Assembly: GCF_001877785.1 (NCBI RefSeq)
Contig: NZ_MINN01000117.1
Location: 62,001-126,000 of the forward strand
DNA from: Rossellomorea aquimaris
Lineage (GTDB): Bacteria; Bacillota; Bacilli; Bacillales; Bacillaceae_B
DNA length: 64,000 nucleotides
Direction: 5' to 3'
Position 1 is the first letter of the stretch, and every line of letters starts with the position of its first letter. Below, piece by piece: positions 26,790-36,738 of the stretch. The position numbers and the translations under genes are program-made. Below the pieces are notes generated by a model. It saw only the letters and a program-made list of their open reading frames with translations. It searched no databases and was not told the origin of the DNA.

Positions 26790-27891
26790 TTACTGAATTT
26801 TCGAGCGCAGATAAGCATTGATGAATGGGTCAAGATCCCCGTCCATCACGCCTTGTACGTTTCCGGATTCCGTGTTGGTTCTGTGGTCCTTGACCATGGA
26901 ATATGGATGGAACACATAAGAACGGATCTGGCTTCCCCACCCGATTTCTTTTTGCTCTCCGCGGATTTCAGCCATTTCCTGCTCCTGCTCTTCGATTCGC
27001 TTCTGGTAAAGTTTCGCTTTCAGCATTTTCATCGCTGCATCACGGTTTTTTATCTGTGAACGTTCAGACTGGCATGTCACGACGACATTGGTCGGCAAGT
27101 GGGTGATACGGACAGCCGAGTCGGTCGTATTGATATGCTGACCGCCGGCACCGCTCGCACGGTACGTGTCGATTTTAAGATCTTCTGTGCGGATATCAAT
27201 TTCGATTTCTTCATTGAACTCCGGCATCACTTCGCATGAAACGAATGAAGTGTGACGGCGTCCGGAAGAATCGAATGGAGAAATACGAACCAGACGGTGT
27301 ACACCTTTTTCCGCTTTCAGGTAGCCGTAAGCGTTGTGACCTTTGATGGCAAGCGTCACACTTTTGATTCCCGCTTCGTCCCCTGGAAGATAATCGAGTG
27401 TTTCCACCTTGAATCCTCTCTTCTCAGCCCAGCGCGTGTACATACGCAGCAGCATGGAACCCCAATCCTGTGACTCGGTTCCGCCAGCACCCGGGTGAAG
27501 TTCAAGGATGGCGTTGTTTTTGTCGTATTCTTCACTTAGAAGAAGCTGAAGTTCATAGTCGTTCAGGCGCTTCATCAGGTCGCCGAGTTCTTCTTCAAGG
27601 TCCTGCTGAAGGTCTTCGTCCGGCTCTTCTTTTACAAGCTCAAGCGTCAGCTCAAGGTTTTCCTGCGTTTCGAGCATTGCTTTGTAATCATTCACCAGGG
27701 CTTTAAGTCCGTTTCCTTCATTAATAAGTCCCTGCGCTTTTTGCTGGTCATCCCAGAAATCGGGTTCTACCATGATTTCATCAAGTTCCTGGATGCGTGC
27801 CTCTTTGTTTTCTAAGTCAAAGAGACCCCCTGAAGTCCGCTAATGTCTTAGCTGTTTTTTCTAACTCTGATCTGATTTCTGCTAGTTCCAT
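26790..27891 (-). CDS. prfB: Peptide chain release factor 2, with programmed +1 frameshift
   Basis: The gene starts at ATG 27891 and the first 24 codons end in an in-frame TGA (27817-27819) within CTT-TGA-C. It is preceded by the internal Shine-Dalgarno AGGGGG. A +1 shift at CTT continues in the frame ending at 26790, giving 366 residues. The GGQ motif is present in [13 protein letters not shown] and the SPF-type recognition loop in [13 protein letters not shown]. This is the well-known autoregulatory frameshift: scarce RF2 favours the shift. It is not a sequencing error. Confidence 0.96.
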
Positions 27892-27948
27892 GATTGGTCA
27901 CCTCTGTGGTTATTTTGTTGTTTATTTTATCTTTCTGTATTAAATGCC

Positions 27949-28204
27949 GCTGGTGATTTCCGTGCAAGACTTCGCTTTCCGCGGGCGAGCGGGGAGCCTC
28001 CTCGGAGCTGCGCTCCTGCGGGCAAGAAAAGCGGAAGGGCTTTGCTCAGAGGCGTGTGGCATAAGGCGAATCGGCCACGAAGGCGTTCTTTGCCTTCTTG
28101 GACGAGTTGACTTATGACATGTGCCTCTAAGCCCTGGAGCTAGACAAGTCTCCCCAGCTTCGCTTTTCCCGCAGGAGTTTTCGTCTTGCACTCCAATCAC
28201 CAGC
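27949..28204. repeat. Hairpin element A, copy 2, interrupted by element B
   Basis: Element A arms (GCTGGTGATTTCCGTGCAAGAC and GTCTTGCACTCCAATCACCAGC) are separated by a copy of element B at 28025-28148. B begins AGAAAAGCGGAAGGGC and ends GGAGCTAGACAAG. Compared with the simple copy at 13.9 kb, B replaces the stretch just after CTCCTGCGGG. It lies between prfB and array 5. Confidence 0.88.
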
Positions 28205-28252
28205 TGGATTGTACTAAATACACAAATCACACAGTTTTTGTTGTTTATAGAA

Positions 28253-28442
28253 AATACCAGGTACACGTTTTTGAACTTCGAGCCAGGATCAACGTCATTC
28301 TAAACGCTGTGCCTGGCACAAAACGGGCTATTTGTTCCTGGCACAATTCAGTCGATCTGTGCCTGGCACCGAAACCCAGCAAAAACGGGCCCCCGCATTA
28401 AAACGGAAAAGTACCTGGCACTCCTATGTAAGTACCAGGTAT
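28253..28442. repeat. Palindrome array 5, irregular (7 units)
   Basis: Units start near 28253, 28279, 28308, 28333, 28358, 28410 and 28430. Only two steps are exactly 25 bp, and several units are degenerate (AATACCAGGTACA, AGTACCTGGCACT). It ends 18 bp from the secA stop, with no separate terminator seen. It looks like a decaying array. Confidence 0.8.
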
Positions 28443-28459
28443 CCTCTCCAATCTTGCAA

Positions 28460-30970
28460 TTATCCCATTCTGCCGTGGCAGTGTTTGAATTTTTTGCCGC
28501 TGCCGCATGGGCATGGTTCGTTGCGGCCGACTTCTTCTTCTTTGCGGACAGGTTTCTTCTTGGCTTTGCCGCCTTCTTCTTTCGGGTTGACGGCTTGGCC
28601 TTTGGCTACTTCCTGACGCTGAAGGTTGTTTCTGATTTCGGCTTTCATGACGAATTTGGCTGCATCTTCTTCGATGGCCAATACCATGCTTTCAAACATG
28701 GCGAACCCTTCATGCTGGTATTCGCGAAGCGGATCGGTTTGACCGTAGGCCCGCAGGTGGATACCCTGACGGAGCTGATCCATCGCGTCGATGTGATCGA
28801 TCCATTTCGTATCGACCGCGCGGAGAAGGATGACTTTTTCAAATTCGCGCATTTGTTCTGCGCCCATCTCTTCTTCTTTTTCATTATAGCGGACTTTCAC
28901 GTCTTCCCAGATGATATCCATGATTTCGTCGGCTTCTTTTCCGCGGAGGTCGTCAACCGTGACGTCCCCTTCAGGAAGAAGATTCGCATTGACGTAATCA
29001 ACGATACCCTGCAGGTTCCAGCTGTCGATTTCTTCGTTTGCCGTGTGGGCAGCAACCTGGCGCTCGATGACGGACTTGATCATCCCTTCAACGATTTCGC
29101 GTAGGTTCTCTGATTCAATGACATCATAACGCTGCTTATAGATGATTTCGCGCTGCTGGCGAAGGACATCATCGTATTGAAGAAGCTGCTTACGTGCATC
29201 GAAGTTGTTACCTTCCACTCGCTTCTGGGCGGATTCAACAGCACGGCTGACCATTTTACTCTGGATCGGCTGGGAATCATCCATGCCCAGGCGGGTCATC
29301 ATTGTCTTCATATTGTCGGATCCGAATCGGCGCATCAATTCATCTTCCATTGAAAGGTAGAATTGAGTGACACCAGGGTCCCCTTGACGCCCGGAACGTC
29401 CGCGGAGCTGGTTATCGATACGGCGTGATTCGTGACGTTCTGTACCGATGACGGCAAGACCGCCAAGATCGATCACGCCTTCTCCAAGCTTGATATCCGT
29501 ACCACGGCCGGCCATGTTCGTTGCGATTGTAACGGCTCCTCTTTGGCCTGCCTCTAAAATGATTTCGGCTTCACGGCCGTGGTTTTTCGCATTCAATACG
29601 TTATGGCGTACGCCTTTTTTTGTTAAAAGTTTGGAGATCAACTCTGATGTTTCGACGGCCACTGTACCGACGAGAACAGGCTGTCCCTTTTCATAACGTT
29701 CCTTGATGTCCTCTACAACCGCCATGAATTTACCTTCCATGGAAGCGTAAATCAGATCGGCACGGTCATCACGGACGATCGGTTTGTTCGTAGGAATTAC
29801 GATGACGTTCATGTTGTAGATGTTGCGGAATTCCTCTTCTTCCGTCTTCGCTGTACCAGTCATACCGGAAAGCTTCTCGTACATACGGAAGTAGTTCTGG
29901 AACGTGATCGTCGCCATCGTCATGCTTTCGTTCTGAATTTCGAGCCCTTCTTTCGCCTCGATGGACTGGTGAAGACCATCACTGTAACGGCGTCCTTTCA
30001 TCAGACGTCCTGTGAAGGAATCGACGATGACGATTTCGCCTTCCTGTACCACATAATCAACGTCGCGGTGCATGCTGACGTGTGCCTTCAGCGCCTGGTT
30101 GATGTGGTGGTTAAGGGTGACGTGTGAAATATCAAAAAGGTTATCGATGTGGAAGGCTTTCTCCACTTTTGTAATACCATCTTCAGTCAGTTGAACACCT
30201 TTTGTTTTCTCATCATAGGTGAAGTCTTCGTCTTTTTTCAGCGTGCGGACAACCGCATTTGCCTGGATATAAAGCTGAGGCGTGCGCTGTGCGTTACCGG
30301 AAATGATCAGCGGTGTACGCGCTTCGTCGATCAGGATCGAGTCGACCTCATCGATTACGGCGAAGTGCAGCGGGCGCTGAACCATTTGATCTTTATAAAG
30401 GACCATGTTGTCACGAAGATAATCAAAACCGAACTCGTTGTTCGTTCCGTACGTGATGTCCGCTTTGTACGCTTCACGCTTCTCTTCTTTTGACATGGAG
30501 TTGAGGTTCAGACCGACAGTCAGACCAAGGAAATTGTAAAGCTGCCCCATTTCCTCAGCGTCACGGCTGGCAAGGTATTCGTTGACCGTTACGACGTGAA
30601 CGCCTTTTCCAGTGATCGCGTTCAGGTAAACCGGCATAGTTGCCGTAAGGGTTTTACCTTCACCGGTTTTCATCTCGGAAATGTTACCGCCGTGGAGGGA
30701 TGCCCCACCCATCAGCTGGACGCGGTATGGATAAAGACCGAGGACACGGCGTGCCGCTTCGCGTACGACCGCGAATGCTTCGACAAGCATATCGTCAAGA
30801 TCCTCACCTTTTTGATAACGCTCCTTAAAGCGTTCCGTTCTCTCACGGATCCCATCATCCGAGAGGCGCTCCATTTCCGGAGCCAGTTCTTCTATTTGAT
30901 CGGCTATCTTCTCAAGCCTTTTGATCTCTCTTTTATTCGCATCAAACACTTTGTTTAAAATCCCAAGCAT
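28460..30970 (-). CDS. secA: Preprotein translocase ATPase SecA
   Basis: This 836-residue protein has Walker [12 protein letters not shown], the DEAD-like [13 protein letters not shown], later helicase motifs ([22 protein letters not shown]) and the C-terminal zinc tail [14 protein letters not shown] that binds SecB or ribosomes. It drives export of unfolded proteins through SecYEG. The order hpf-secA-prfB is as in B. subtilis. The next gene upstream carries the same SEC-C zinc motif at its N-terminus. Confidence 0.98.
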   Translation of the reverse strand: MLGILNKVFDANKREIKRLEKIADQIEELAPEMERLSDDGIRERTERFKERYQKGEDLDDMLVEAFAVVREAARRVLGLYPYRVQLMGGASLHGGNISEMKTGEGKTLTATMPVYLNAITGKGVHVVTVNEYLASRDAEEMGQLYNFLGLTVGLNLNSMSKEEKREAYKADITYGTNNEFGFDYLRDNMVLYKDQMVQRPLHFAVIDEVDSILIDEARTPLIISGNAQRTPQLYIQANAVVRTLKKDEDFTYDEKTKGVQLTEDGITKVEKAFHIDNLFDISHVTLNHHINQALKAHVSMHRDVDYVVQEGEIVIVDSFTGRLMKGRRYSDGLHQSIEAKEGLEIQNESMTMATITFQNYFRMYEKLSGMTGTAKTEEEEFRNIYNMNVIVIPTNKPIVRDDRADLIYASMEGKFMAVVEDIKERYEKGQPVLVGTVAVETSELISKLLTKKGVRHNVLNAKNHGREAEIILEAGQRGAVTIATNMAGRGTDIKLGEGVIDLGGLAVIGTERHESRRIDNQLRGRSGRQGDPGVTQFYLSMEDELMRRFGSDNMKTMMTRLGMDDSQPIQSKMVSRAVESAQKRVEGNNFDARKQLLQYDDVLRQQREIIYKQRYDVIESENLREIVEGMIKSVIERQVAAHTANEEIDSWNLQGIVDYVNANLLPEGDVTVDDLRGKEADEIMDIIWEDVKVRYNEKEEEMGAEQMREFEKVILLRAVDTKWIDHIDAMDQLRQGIHLRAYGQTDPLREYQHEGFAMFESMVLAIEEDAAKFVMKAEIRNNLQRQEVAKGQAVNPKEEGGKAKKKPVRKEEEVGRNEPCPCGSGKKFKHCHGRMG

Positions 30971-31212
30971 GTATAACGCTCCTTTATCCTGTATAAGTAG
31001 AGCCCAATTACACTCATCACTATAGCGAAAGTAAATGAGAATTCCATGAGAAATGATAAATTTCCCAGTCTTAAAACATCTCTACTACACATTCGCTAAA
31101 AGCACTGTAAATCCTGCTTCAAAAACAATTCATTCCTGTTAATTCTACCATTAACGTTACCCTGTTACAACTTAAGGGGGATGGAGGCATTTTAGTTTGG
31201 GCTTTTAATACC

Positions 31213-31343
31213 GCTTTTGATTTCCGTGCTAGACTTCGCTTTCCGCGGGTAGCCCGTGAGCCTCCTCGTCGCATTCGCTCCTGCGGGGTCTCACATAAGC
31301 TACTCTTCCCGCAGGAGTCTTCGTCTAGCACTCCAATCAACCG
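31213..31343. repeat. Hairpin element A, copy 3 (simple form, covarying stem)
   Basis: Same element as copy 1, but the stem reads GTGCTAGAC and GTCTAGCAC instead of GTGCAAGAC and GTCTTGCAC; both arms changed together. It fills most of the gap between secA and the SEC-C gene. The remaining bases 30971-31212 are AT-rich and should hold the secA promoter. Confidence 0.9.
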
Positions 31344-31375
31344 CTGGTAGTAATTAAAACTAATTTGTATCAAAC

Positions 31376-31428
31376 CACAAAACCCGAACCAACATGAATT
31401 TTGAGATTCAAATTAGTTCGGGTTTTAA
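31376..31428 (-). terminator. Terminator of the SEC-C protein gene
   Basis: AAAACCCGAAC and GTTCGGGTTTT pair across a long AT-rich loop; the minus strand ends in GGTTTTG. Confidence 0.65.
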
Positions 31429-31461
31429 TTAGTTAAATTCACTTTTGCTGCAGTTATAGAT

Positions 31462-32571
31462 TTATTTTTTTAACAGTTCATAAACTGTATCCTGGTAGCT
31501 TTCCCAGATCTGTTTGCTTCGTCTGGAGATGCTGTTGGCGGATACGTCGAAGTATTCGGCGAGTTCCTTTTGAACGTGGCGGATACTGATTTCGTCGATG
31601 TTCTTGGCCATGTCGACGAGGGCACCTGAATAGATTTTCGGGTTGCGGATCGTCGGGCGTTCTGTGTAGAAGTATTTTTCCAGTACGGAAACGAGCAAGT
31701 CGCTTTCCGCTTTGTCTTCCCCTTTTTCAGTAAGGAAGGTTTTCAGGGCAGTGATTGCTTCGTTATATTCAGGCATTTTCCAGATTTCCACGCCTTCAAT
31801 AGGAGCTTCCTGCTCAGCCGGTGTTTCGATTTCAGTTCCTTCCGAATCCACAGCAGCCTTCTTGCCGGATTTTTTCTTTTCCGCACTGTATAAAACAAAT
31901 CCTACGTCGGCAAGCATCATGTATTGATCTGCCAGGTAATCCTGCAGATTCTTAAATTCACCTTGTTCAAAACGGATTTTCACCAATTCCATCGCGGCAT
32001 TTTCAATTGATGGATAGATAAAGTACTGGGCAAATGGGAGATGCTTGTCTCCGTTCGGCAGCAGCAGCGCCAGGAAGAAACTGCTTTCTTCCAAATTGCC
32101 GAACCTCTCTTTTACTACTAGTTTTTCACCGGTGATCACTTCTTCAACATGAAGTGTGCTGTCATCCACTTTTTCAACCGTACCAGCCGTCACTCTCAGG
32201 TTTCTCCAGGATTCCAGGACGGCAGCCGTCTGAGGGCGGGTCACCGTACCAACCGACTTATCGATGAAGCGGTCGATCAGACGAACGCCTTTCTCATCTT
32301 TTTGTGTGGAACCGTACCAGCTCACGAACGCCATTTCATAAATATCCGGATCGGCCTTCATCAGGTCCATTTTCTTCAGATATTCATGATACGCTTCCTC
32401 CATCTTGGGATCCTGCGCAGTTGCAATGAAATCATAGAGCTGTGCCTGCAGCACGTCAAGCTCCTGGTTTATCATTGCATCTATATTCACGCCATTTTCT
32501 TTTTCACAGCATTTCTTATATTTCTTACCGCTCCCGCAAGGACACGGTTCATTTCTTCCGACTGTACTCAT
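31462..32571 (-). CDS. SEC-C zinc-motif protein with C-terminal helix-turn-helix
   Basis: This 369-residue protein starts with a SEC-C motif ([19 protein letters not shown]) almost identical to the SecA tail. A central region without known motifs and an acidic linker (about 245-270) follow. The C-terminal segment looks like a helix-turn-helix (VQKELAEYFDVSANSISRRSKQI). It is next to secA, so binding the same partner as the SecA zinc tail is a tempting inference. Its function is unknown. Confidence 0.8.
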   Translation of the reverse strand: MSTVGRNEPCPCGSGKKYKKCCEKENGVNIDAMINQELDVLQAQLYDFIATAQDPKMEEAYHEYLKKMDLMKADPDIYEMAFVSWYGSTQKDEKGVRLIDRFIDKSVGTVTRPQTAAVLESWRNLRVTAGTVEKVDDSTLHVEEVITGEKLVVKERFGNLEESSFFLALLLPNGDKHLPFAQYFIYPSIENAAMELVKIRFEQGEFKNLQDYLADQYMMLADVGFVLYSAEKKKSGKKAAVDSEGTEIETPAEQEAPIEGVEIWKMPEYNEAITALKTFLTEKGEDKAESDLLVSVLEKYFYTERPTIRNPKIYSGALVDMAKNIDEISIRHVQKELAEYFDVSANSISRRSKQIWESYQDTVYELLKK

Positions 32572-32715
32572 GCTTGTTCTTACCTCCGAATTGTTGAGTC
32601 CCGTTCACAAATGTTCATTATATAACACTTTTGGGTTTGGTTAAACTATTTTGGAGGATGTAAAAACAACCAGTGGGTGTGTTGCCTCCCTCTGCTTGAT
32701 AAAAAACATTGATTG

Positions 32716-32973
32716 CCGCTTTTGATTTCCGTGCAGGACTTCGCTTTCCGCGGGCGGGCGGTAAGCCTCCTCGTCGCTGCACTCCTGCGGGCAGAAAAGC
32801 GGAGTCGGCTTGCTCAGAGGCGACAAGCTTAAGGCGAGCAAGTCAGAAAGGCGCTCTTTGCCTTTATGGCTTGGTTGACTTATGACCTCGAGCCTCTAGC
32901 CGACGGAGCTGGACAAGTCTCACATTAGTCACTTTTCCCGCAGGAGTCTTTGTCCTGCACTACAATCAACCGC
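32716..32973. repeat. Hairpin element A, copy 4, interrupted by element B
   Basis: The outer stem reads GTGCAGGAC and GTCCTGCAC, another compensated variant. Element B occupies 32793-32916 (AGAAAAGCGGAGTCGGC to CGGAGCTGGACAAG), at the same site in A as in copy 2. It lies between the SEC-C gene and the 122-residue protein gene. Confidence 0.9.
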
Positions 32974-33009
32974 TTGCCAGAGGATGATATCTACATTCAT
33001 ACCCTAAAC

Positions 33010-33053
33010 AAAAAAGCTGTTTTCAAGCTACATCCTTGAAAACAGCCCTTTAA
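33010..33053 (-). terminator. Terminator after the 122-residue protein gene
   Basis: GGGCTGTTTTCAAG pairs with CTTGAAAACAGCTTTTTT; the T tract is on the minus strand. Confidence 0.88.
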
Positions 33054-33061
33054 TAATAATC

Positions 33062-33430
33062 CTATTGATTCTTGCTTTTCATCAGCTCGTCGATATACTG
33101 TTTTATTTCTCCGATTTTCTGATCGGTGACCTGGGTGATTTCATTTGACTTCTGGTTCAATTCGCCCTGGTAGTCCTCATTCAATTTACTAGTGAGGTAT
33201 TGATTCGTTTCATCTTTAAGTCTCTGGATTTCACTTTGTGTAAGTCCCTCTACATCGTTTTTTATTTTTCCATCTCTTTCAGAAAAATAAGCAGCTACCT
33301 TGGACTCATAGTCTTTTTTTAATACCTCTGCCGCATCATTCACATGATACACAAGTGCCCCTGCTGCTCCTCCAATCACAAAAGTAAGGATGACGGTAAT
33401 GACAACAACTTTAGAAAATAGATTTTTCAT
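33062..33430 (-). CDS. Membrane-anchored coiled-coil protein, 122 residues
   Basis: An N-terminal signal-anchor (VVVITVILTFVIGGAAGALVY) is followed by a long charged helical region with heptad-like spacing to the C-terminus. GGAAGG lies upstream of the ATG and a terminator follows, so it is a single-gene unit. No family is recognised. The layout suggests a surface-exposed or cytoplasmic helical rod tethered to the membrane. Confidence 0.7.
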   Translation of the reverse strand: MKNLFSKVVVITVILTFVIGGAAGALVYHVNDAAEVLKKDYESKVAAYFSERDGKIKNDVEGLTQSEIQRLKDETNQYLTSKLNEDYQGELNQKSNEITQVTDQKIGEIKQYIDELMKSKNQ

Positions 33431-33502
33431 GTGAACACCTTCCTTATTTAATTTTATCTCTTAAGTTAATAGTATTAATAAATGCTGTGTTTCATACTAA
33501 AA

Positions 33503-33553
33503 ATAAAAAAGCTATTCTTCAGGTTAACCAATAACCTGAAGAATAACTTTTTA
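33503..33553. terminator. Terminator after the DUF1028 gene
   Basis: GTTATTCTTCAGGTTA and TAACCTGAAGAATAGC form a long stem followed on the minus strand by TTTTTT. Confidence 0.88.
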
Positions 33554-34396
33554 TCTAACATATCTACCCTGTTTCTTCATATAATCCAATACATCCAGAT
33601 CAATATAATTCTCTTCCTGCTCCCGCATTTCAAAGTTCTCGGTGTGCAGGTAGTCCTTCAACGCCTGGTGCAGCGACTTGCTCCCATCAGCATATCCATG
33701 GCGTTTCAGTTCTTTTTCAAGGTCGTCCCGAACTTCGCCTTCCAGGAGGACCACTCTCCCGGGATCTGATTCTTTGAAATAGAGTTGATGCATCAGATAG
33801 ATTCTCTTCAACTCTTTGATAGGTGACGCATGGTCATCTACCCGCAGATCGACGTAACGGTCATTGAATCCTCCGTAGCCGCCTTTTTCTTTTACTACTA
33901 AAAGCGCAGCAGACTGCATACCTCGGGAGTCCCCGCCTGCATCCTGGCCGGCATCAAGAGCGTGAAGCAGCCTTTCTGCCAGGCTGCCTGCCGTGGATTC
34001 AAAGGTTTCCGCCATCGCTTTGACAGTATTTTCATCTACTAAAATATTCCCCTGGGCTGCAAAATGCTTTCCAGTGACTCCGCCTGCCCAGTCATAACAG
34101 CCTTCACCCGTAAATGTAGCCGCATGTCCCCATGCATCGATCAGTCCGACCTGTCTGAGGTGGCGCTCAGGATCATCTTTCGTGATGATGTCCAGTGCTT
34201 CTTCTGCCGTCTTCCCTTCTTCCATCAGCTGCAGGGCCTGCGGACCGTACGTCGTGTTGGCATAGGACTGGGTCGCCACCGCCCCCACGCCTGCTTTGGC
34301 AAACGGGACGACCGAACCGACACCAAGGAACTTTGATTGCACGGCAATTCCCCATTCTTTCTCTTCAGGATCATATCCGACGATAGAATATGTCAT
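33551..34396 (-). CDS. DUF1028 family protein
   Basis: This 281-residue protein begins TYSIVGYDPEEKEWGIAVQSKF and contains GAVATQSYANTTYGP and GCYDWAGGVTGKHFAAQGN. These are signatures of DUF1028, thought to be an Ntn-hydrolase-like fold. The C-terminal 60 residues are extra and acidic. AAAGGAGG lies 8 nt before ATG. It lies 29 nt after the aminopeptidase gene and may work with it in peptide breakdown, which is inference. Confidence 0.85.
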   Translation of the reverse strand: MTYSIVGYDPEEKEWGIAVQSKFLGVGSVVPFAKAGVGAVATQSYANTTYGPQALQLMEEGKTAEEALDIITKDDPERHLRQVGLIDAWGHAATFTGEGCYDWAGGVTGKHFAAQGNILVDENTVKAMAETFESTAGSLAERLLHALDAGQDAGGDSRGMQSAALLVVKEKGGYGGFNDRYVDLRVDDHASPIKELKRIYLMHQLYFKESDPGRVVLLEGEVRDDLEKELKRHGYADGSKSLHQALKDYLHTENFEMREQEENYIDLDVLDYMKKQGRYVR

Positions 34397-34425
34397 GTTG
34401 ACGTCCTCCTTTTATTCTGACTCTC

Positions 34426-35556
34426 CTAAACTCCCACGGTTGCTCCGGCAGCAAGGGCATCCGGATTCAACCCTTTCAGTTCATCTAAAATAAAAAGTCC
34501 ATCCTTCCGAATCAGCACATCATCAAAGTAAATTTCGCCTCCGCCATATTCGGGACGCTGGATGCAGACCATGTCCCAGTGAACGCTTGAGCGGTTCCCA
34601 TTGTCCGCTCCTTCGTAAGCCTGTCCCGGGGTGAAGTGGAAGCTCCCTCCGATTTTTTCATCAAACAGGATATCCAGCATCGGTTCCTTGATTTTCGGGT
34701 TCACACCGATTGCGAACTCACCGATAAAGCGCGCGCCTTCATCGGTATCCAGGATCTCATTGAGCTCCTTTGTCTTATCCGCTTTCGCCTTGACTATCTT
34801 TCCGTTTTCAAATGTCAGCGAGATATTGTCAAAAGAAAAACCTCGGTACAGAGTAGGCGTATTATAGGTGATCGTCCCATTCACACTGTCCTTGACCGGT
34901 GCCGTATAAACTTCCCCATCCGGGATGTTCCTTTCCCCGAAGCACATGACCGATGGGATATCTTTTATGGAAAAAGTCAGGTCCGTCCCTTCTCCGGTGA
35001 TCCTCACTTTATCCGTACGGTCCATCAGATCCTTGAGCGGCTTCTGGGCCTCTTCCATCTGCTTGTAGTCGACGGTGCATACTTCAAGGAGATAGTCGAA
35101 GAACGTGTCAAAGCTCATCTTGGCTTTCTGGGCGAGGGCCGGATTCGGATAGTTTAATAGAACCCATTTCTTCTTTTCCACCAGGTAATCATTTGATTCT
35201 TTTACGAGAGGCATGAGGAGCTGCCACTGTTCGCCCGGGACCTCACTCATCTCCGCGTCGTTCGGGTCACTTGAAATGTTGATGAACGCATCGATATCCT
35301 GGTACCGATCCATATTCCATTTATTCATGAGGACCATCTGCTCCTCTTTCGCATTCGTTGCGATGAGGCGCAGCAATTCCTGATCCCCGAATTCAAAGTA
35401 CGGGATGACGCCCATTTCATAGGCTTTACGAAGCAGTTCCTTCACGAGCGGCTTCGTATTATATTCGCCTGTGATCAGGAGCTTTTCTCCTTCTTTCATT
35501 TTCAATGAATGTGTCAGCAGGACTTCTGCCAACTTCGCTAGTCGTGGATCTCTCAC
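34426..35556 (-). CDS. Aminopeptidase, M29 family (AmpS/PepS-like), GTG start
   Basis: This 376-residue protein starts at GTG 35556 with GGGGGAACC upstream. It has the M29 metal-site segments: ITGEGTDLTF, GERNIPDGEVYTAPVKDSVNG, IGEFAIGVNP, and SSVHWDMVCIQ. The family removes N-terminal residues using two cobalt or zinc ions. It is somewhat shorter than B. subtilis AmpS. It is probably cotranscribed with the DUF1028 gene. Confidence 0.9.
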   Translation of the reverse strand: MRDPRLAKLAEVLLTHSLKMKEGEKLLITGEYNTKPLVKELLRKAYEMGVIPYFEFGDQELLRLIATNAKEEQMVLMNKWNMDRYQDIDAFINISSDPNDAEMSEVPGEQWQLLMPLVKESNDYLVEKKKWVLLNYPNPALAQKAKMSFDTFFDYLLEVCTVDYKQMEEAQKPLKDLMDRTDKVRITGEGTDLTFSIKDIPSVMCFGERNIPDGEVYTAPVKDSVNGTITYNTPTLYRGFSFDNISLTFENGKIVKAKADKTKELNEILDTDEGARFIGEFAIGVNPKIKEPMLDILFDEKIGGSFHFTPGQAYEGADNGNRSSVHWDMVCIQRPEYGGGEIYFDDVLIRKDGLFILDELKGLNPDALAAGATVGV

Positions 35557-35625
35557 TCTGGTTCCCCCTCAATTTTGTCTACTACTATCATTCGACAAAA
35601 ATTGGAAAAACCCTCTTCAATACCT

Positions 35626-35666
35626 GTTGAAAAATCCTGCAGCCAGATATGACTGCAGGATCTTTG
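35626..35666 (-). terminator. hpf terminator
   Basis: On the minus strand, ATCCTGCAGTC/GGCTGCAGGAT is followed by TTTTTC, just after the hpf stop. Confidence 0.82.
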
Positions 35667-35675
35667 ATTGTATGA

Positions 35676-36254
35676 TCAGTTTGTCTCGATCAATCCATAT
35701 TTACCATCGCGACGCTTGTACACAATGTTTGTAGCGTTTGTTTCGGCATCTGTGAAGACGAAGAAACTGTGTCCCAAGAGGTCCATCTGAAGGATGGCTT
35801 CTTCACTGTCCATCGGCTTCAGGTTGAACTGCTTCGTACGCACTACTTCTGAATCATTCTCGTCCTCTACTTCAATCGCAGCAGCTCCGTTTGGAGATAC
35901 GTGATTAAGGTCTTCCTGGGCTGCGAAGAACTCCTTCGGGCTGCCCTTTTCACGCATTTTGCGGTTCACTCTTGTTTTATGCTTGCGGATTTGCCGTTCC
36001 AATTTATCTAATATCAGATCAATGGCCGCATACATGTCCGTGTGGCGTTCCTCCGCGCGAAGGACCAGGTGCGGCATTGGAATAGTCACTTCAACTTTAG
36101 TATTTTTATCAGGGTACACTTTCAGATTAACATGTACATTTGCATCAGGAGTTTCATTAAAGTAACGATCTAACTTTCCAATCTTCTTCTCCACGTGTTC
36201 GCGAATCGCTGGAGTTACCTCAATGTTCTCGCCTCGAATGTTGTAATTCAACAT
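35676..36254 (-). CDS. hpf: Long-form ribosome hibernation promoting factor
   Basis: The start at 36254 ([13 protein letters not shown]) has AAAGGAGG 7 nt upstream and gives 192 residues. The N-terminal S30AE domain (1-110) is followed by a linker (about 110-130) and the dimerising C-terminal domain (about 130-192, [31 protein letters not shown]). Long HPF makes 100S ribosome dimers in stationary phase. A near-perfect sigma-B promoter lies upstream, as for B. subtilis yvyD. Confidence 0.95.
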   Translation of the reverse strand: MLNYNIRGENIEVTPAIREHVEKKIGKLDRYFNETPDANVHVNLKVYPDKNTKVEVTIPMPHLVLRAEERHTDMYAAIDLILDKLERQIRKHKTRVNRKMREKGSPKEFFAAQEDLNHVSPNGAAAIEVEDENDSEVVRTKQFNLKPMDSEEAILQMDLLGHSFFVFTDAETNATNIVYKRRDGKYGLIETN

Positions 36255-36300
36255 GTAAACTCCTCCTTTTAAAAATAAAGCTATGTTGTATATATTCTTC

Positions 36301-36326
36301 ATTCCCCCGAATATCCCTGCTTAAAC
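36301..36326 (-). promoter_or_regulatory. Sigma-B promoter of hpf
   Basis: On the minus strand, GTTTAA (36321-36326) is followed by 14 nt and then GGGAAT (36301-36306). This matches the general-stress consensus GTTTAA-N13-15-GGGWAW and lies 47 nt before the hpf start. Confidence 0.8.
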
Positions 36327-36566
36327 TTTCAAAATTTTTTGTCATTTCGGAAAGAATTTTGTCACAGGATTTTGAAATATGTCGAAAGTGTTGGGACACA
36401 AGGGATTGAAGAATGGGCAGAGTGAAAGGGTGTGGAGCTGATTAGTGGCCATTCACTCTTTCTTCTATTATTATCTCACTTAATTTTGGTGGTTAACAGG
36501 ATATTTTTGAAGGATTGGTGGAGGTTTTGGGGCAGGTTTGTGACTTAAAGGTGGATTGTTTGTTTA

Positions 36567-36708
36567 TTCAGTTGGTGATTTCTTCTTATGATTCAACTGC
36601 TGAAAAATGTTGAAAAATCAACAGGTGAATATTCATTTGATTATCAGTTGGTGAACATCATTAAATATAATTCACCTGCTGATTAATAAAGAAAGTTCAG
36701 CAGGTGAA
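36567..36708. repeat. RAYT-A left palindrome array (6 units, 25-bp phase)
   Basis: 13-bp units of the TTCASC-W-GSTGAA type start at 36567, 36592, 36617, 36643, 36671 and 36696; steps are 25, 25, 26, 28 and 25 bp. Examples are TTCAACTGCTGAA, TTCACCTGCTGAT and TTCAGCAGGTGAA. The array lies 31 bp beyond the stop of the intact RAYT gene. The palindrome differs from that of the other arrays, but the period is the same. Confidence 0.9.
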
Positions 36709-36738
36709 GCTAATAATAAGAATCCAATTTTCTTATTG

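Noticed and set aside
27817..27819. Frameshift error or pseudogene at the start of prfB
   Set aside because: AGGGGG upstream of CTT-TGA-C is the conserved programmed frameshift of RF2.
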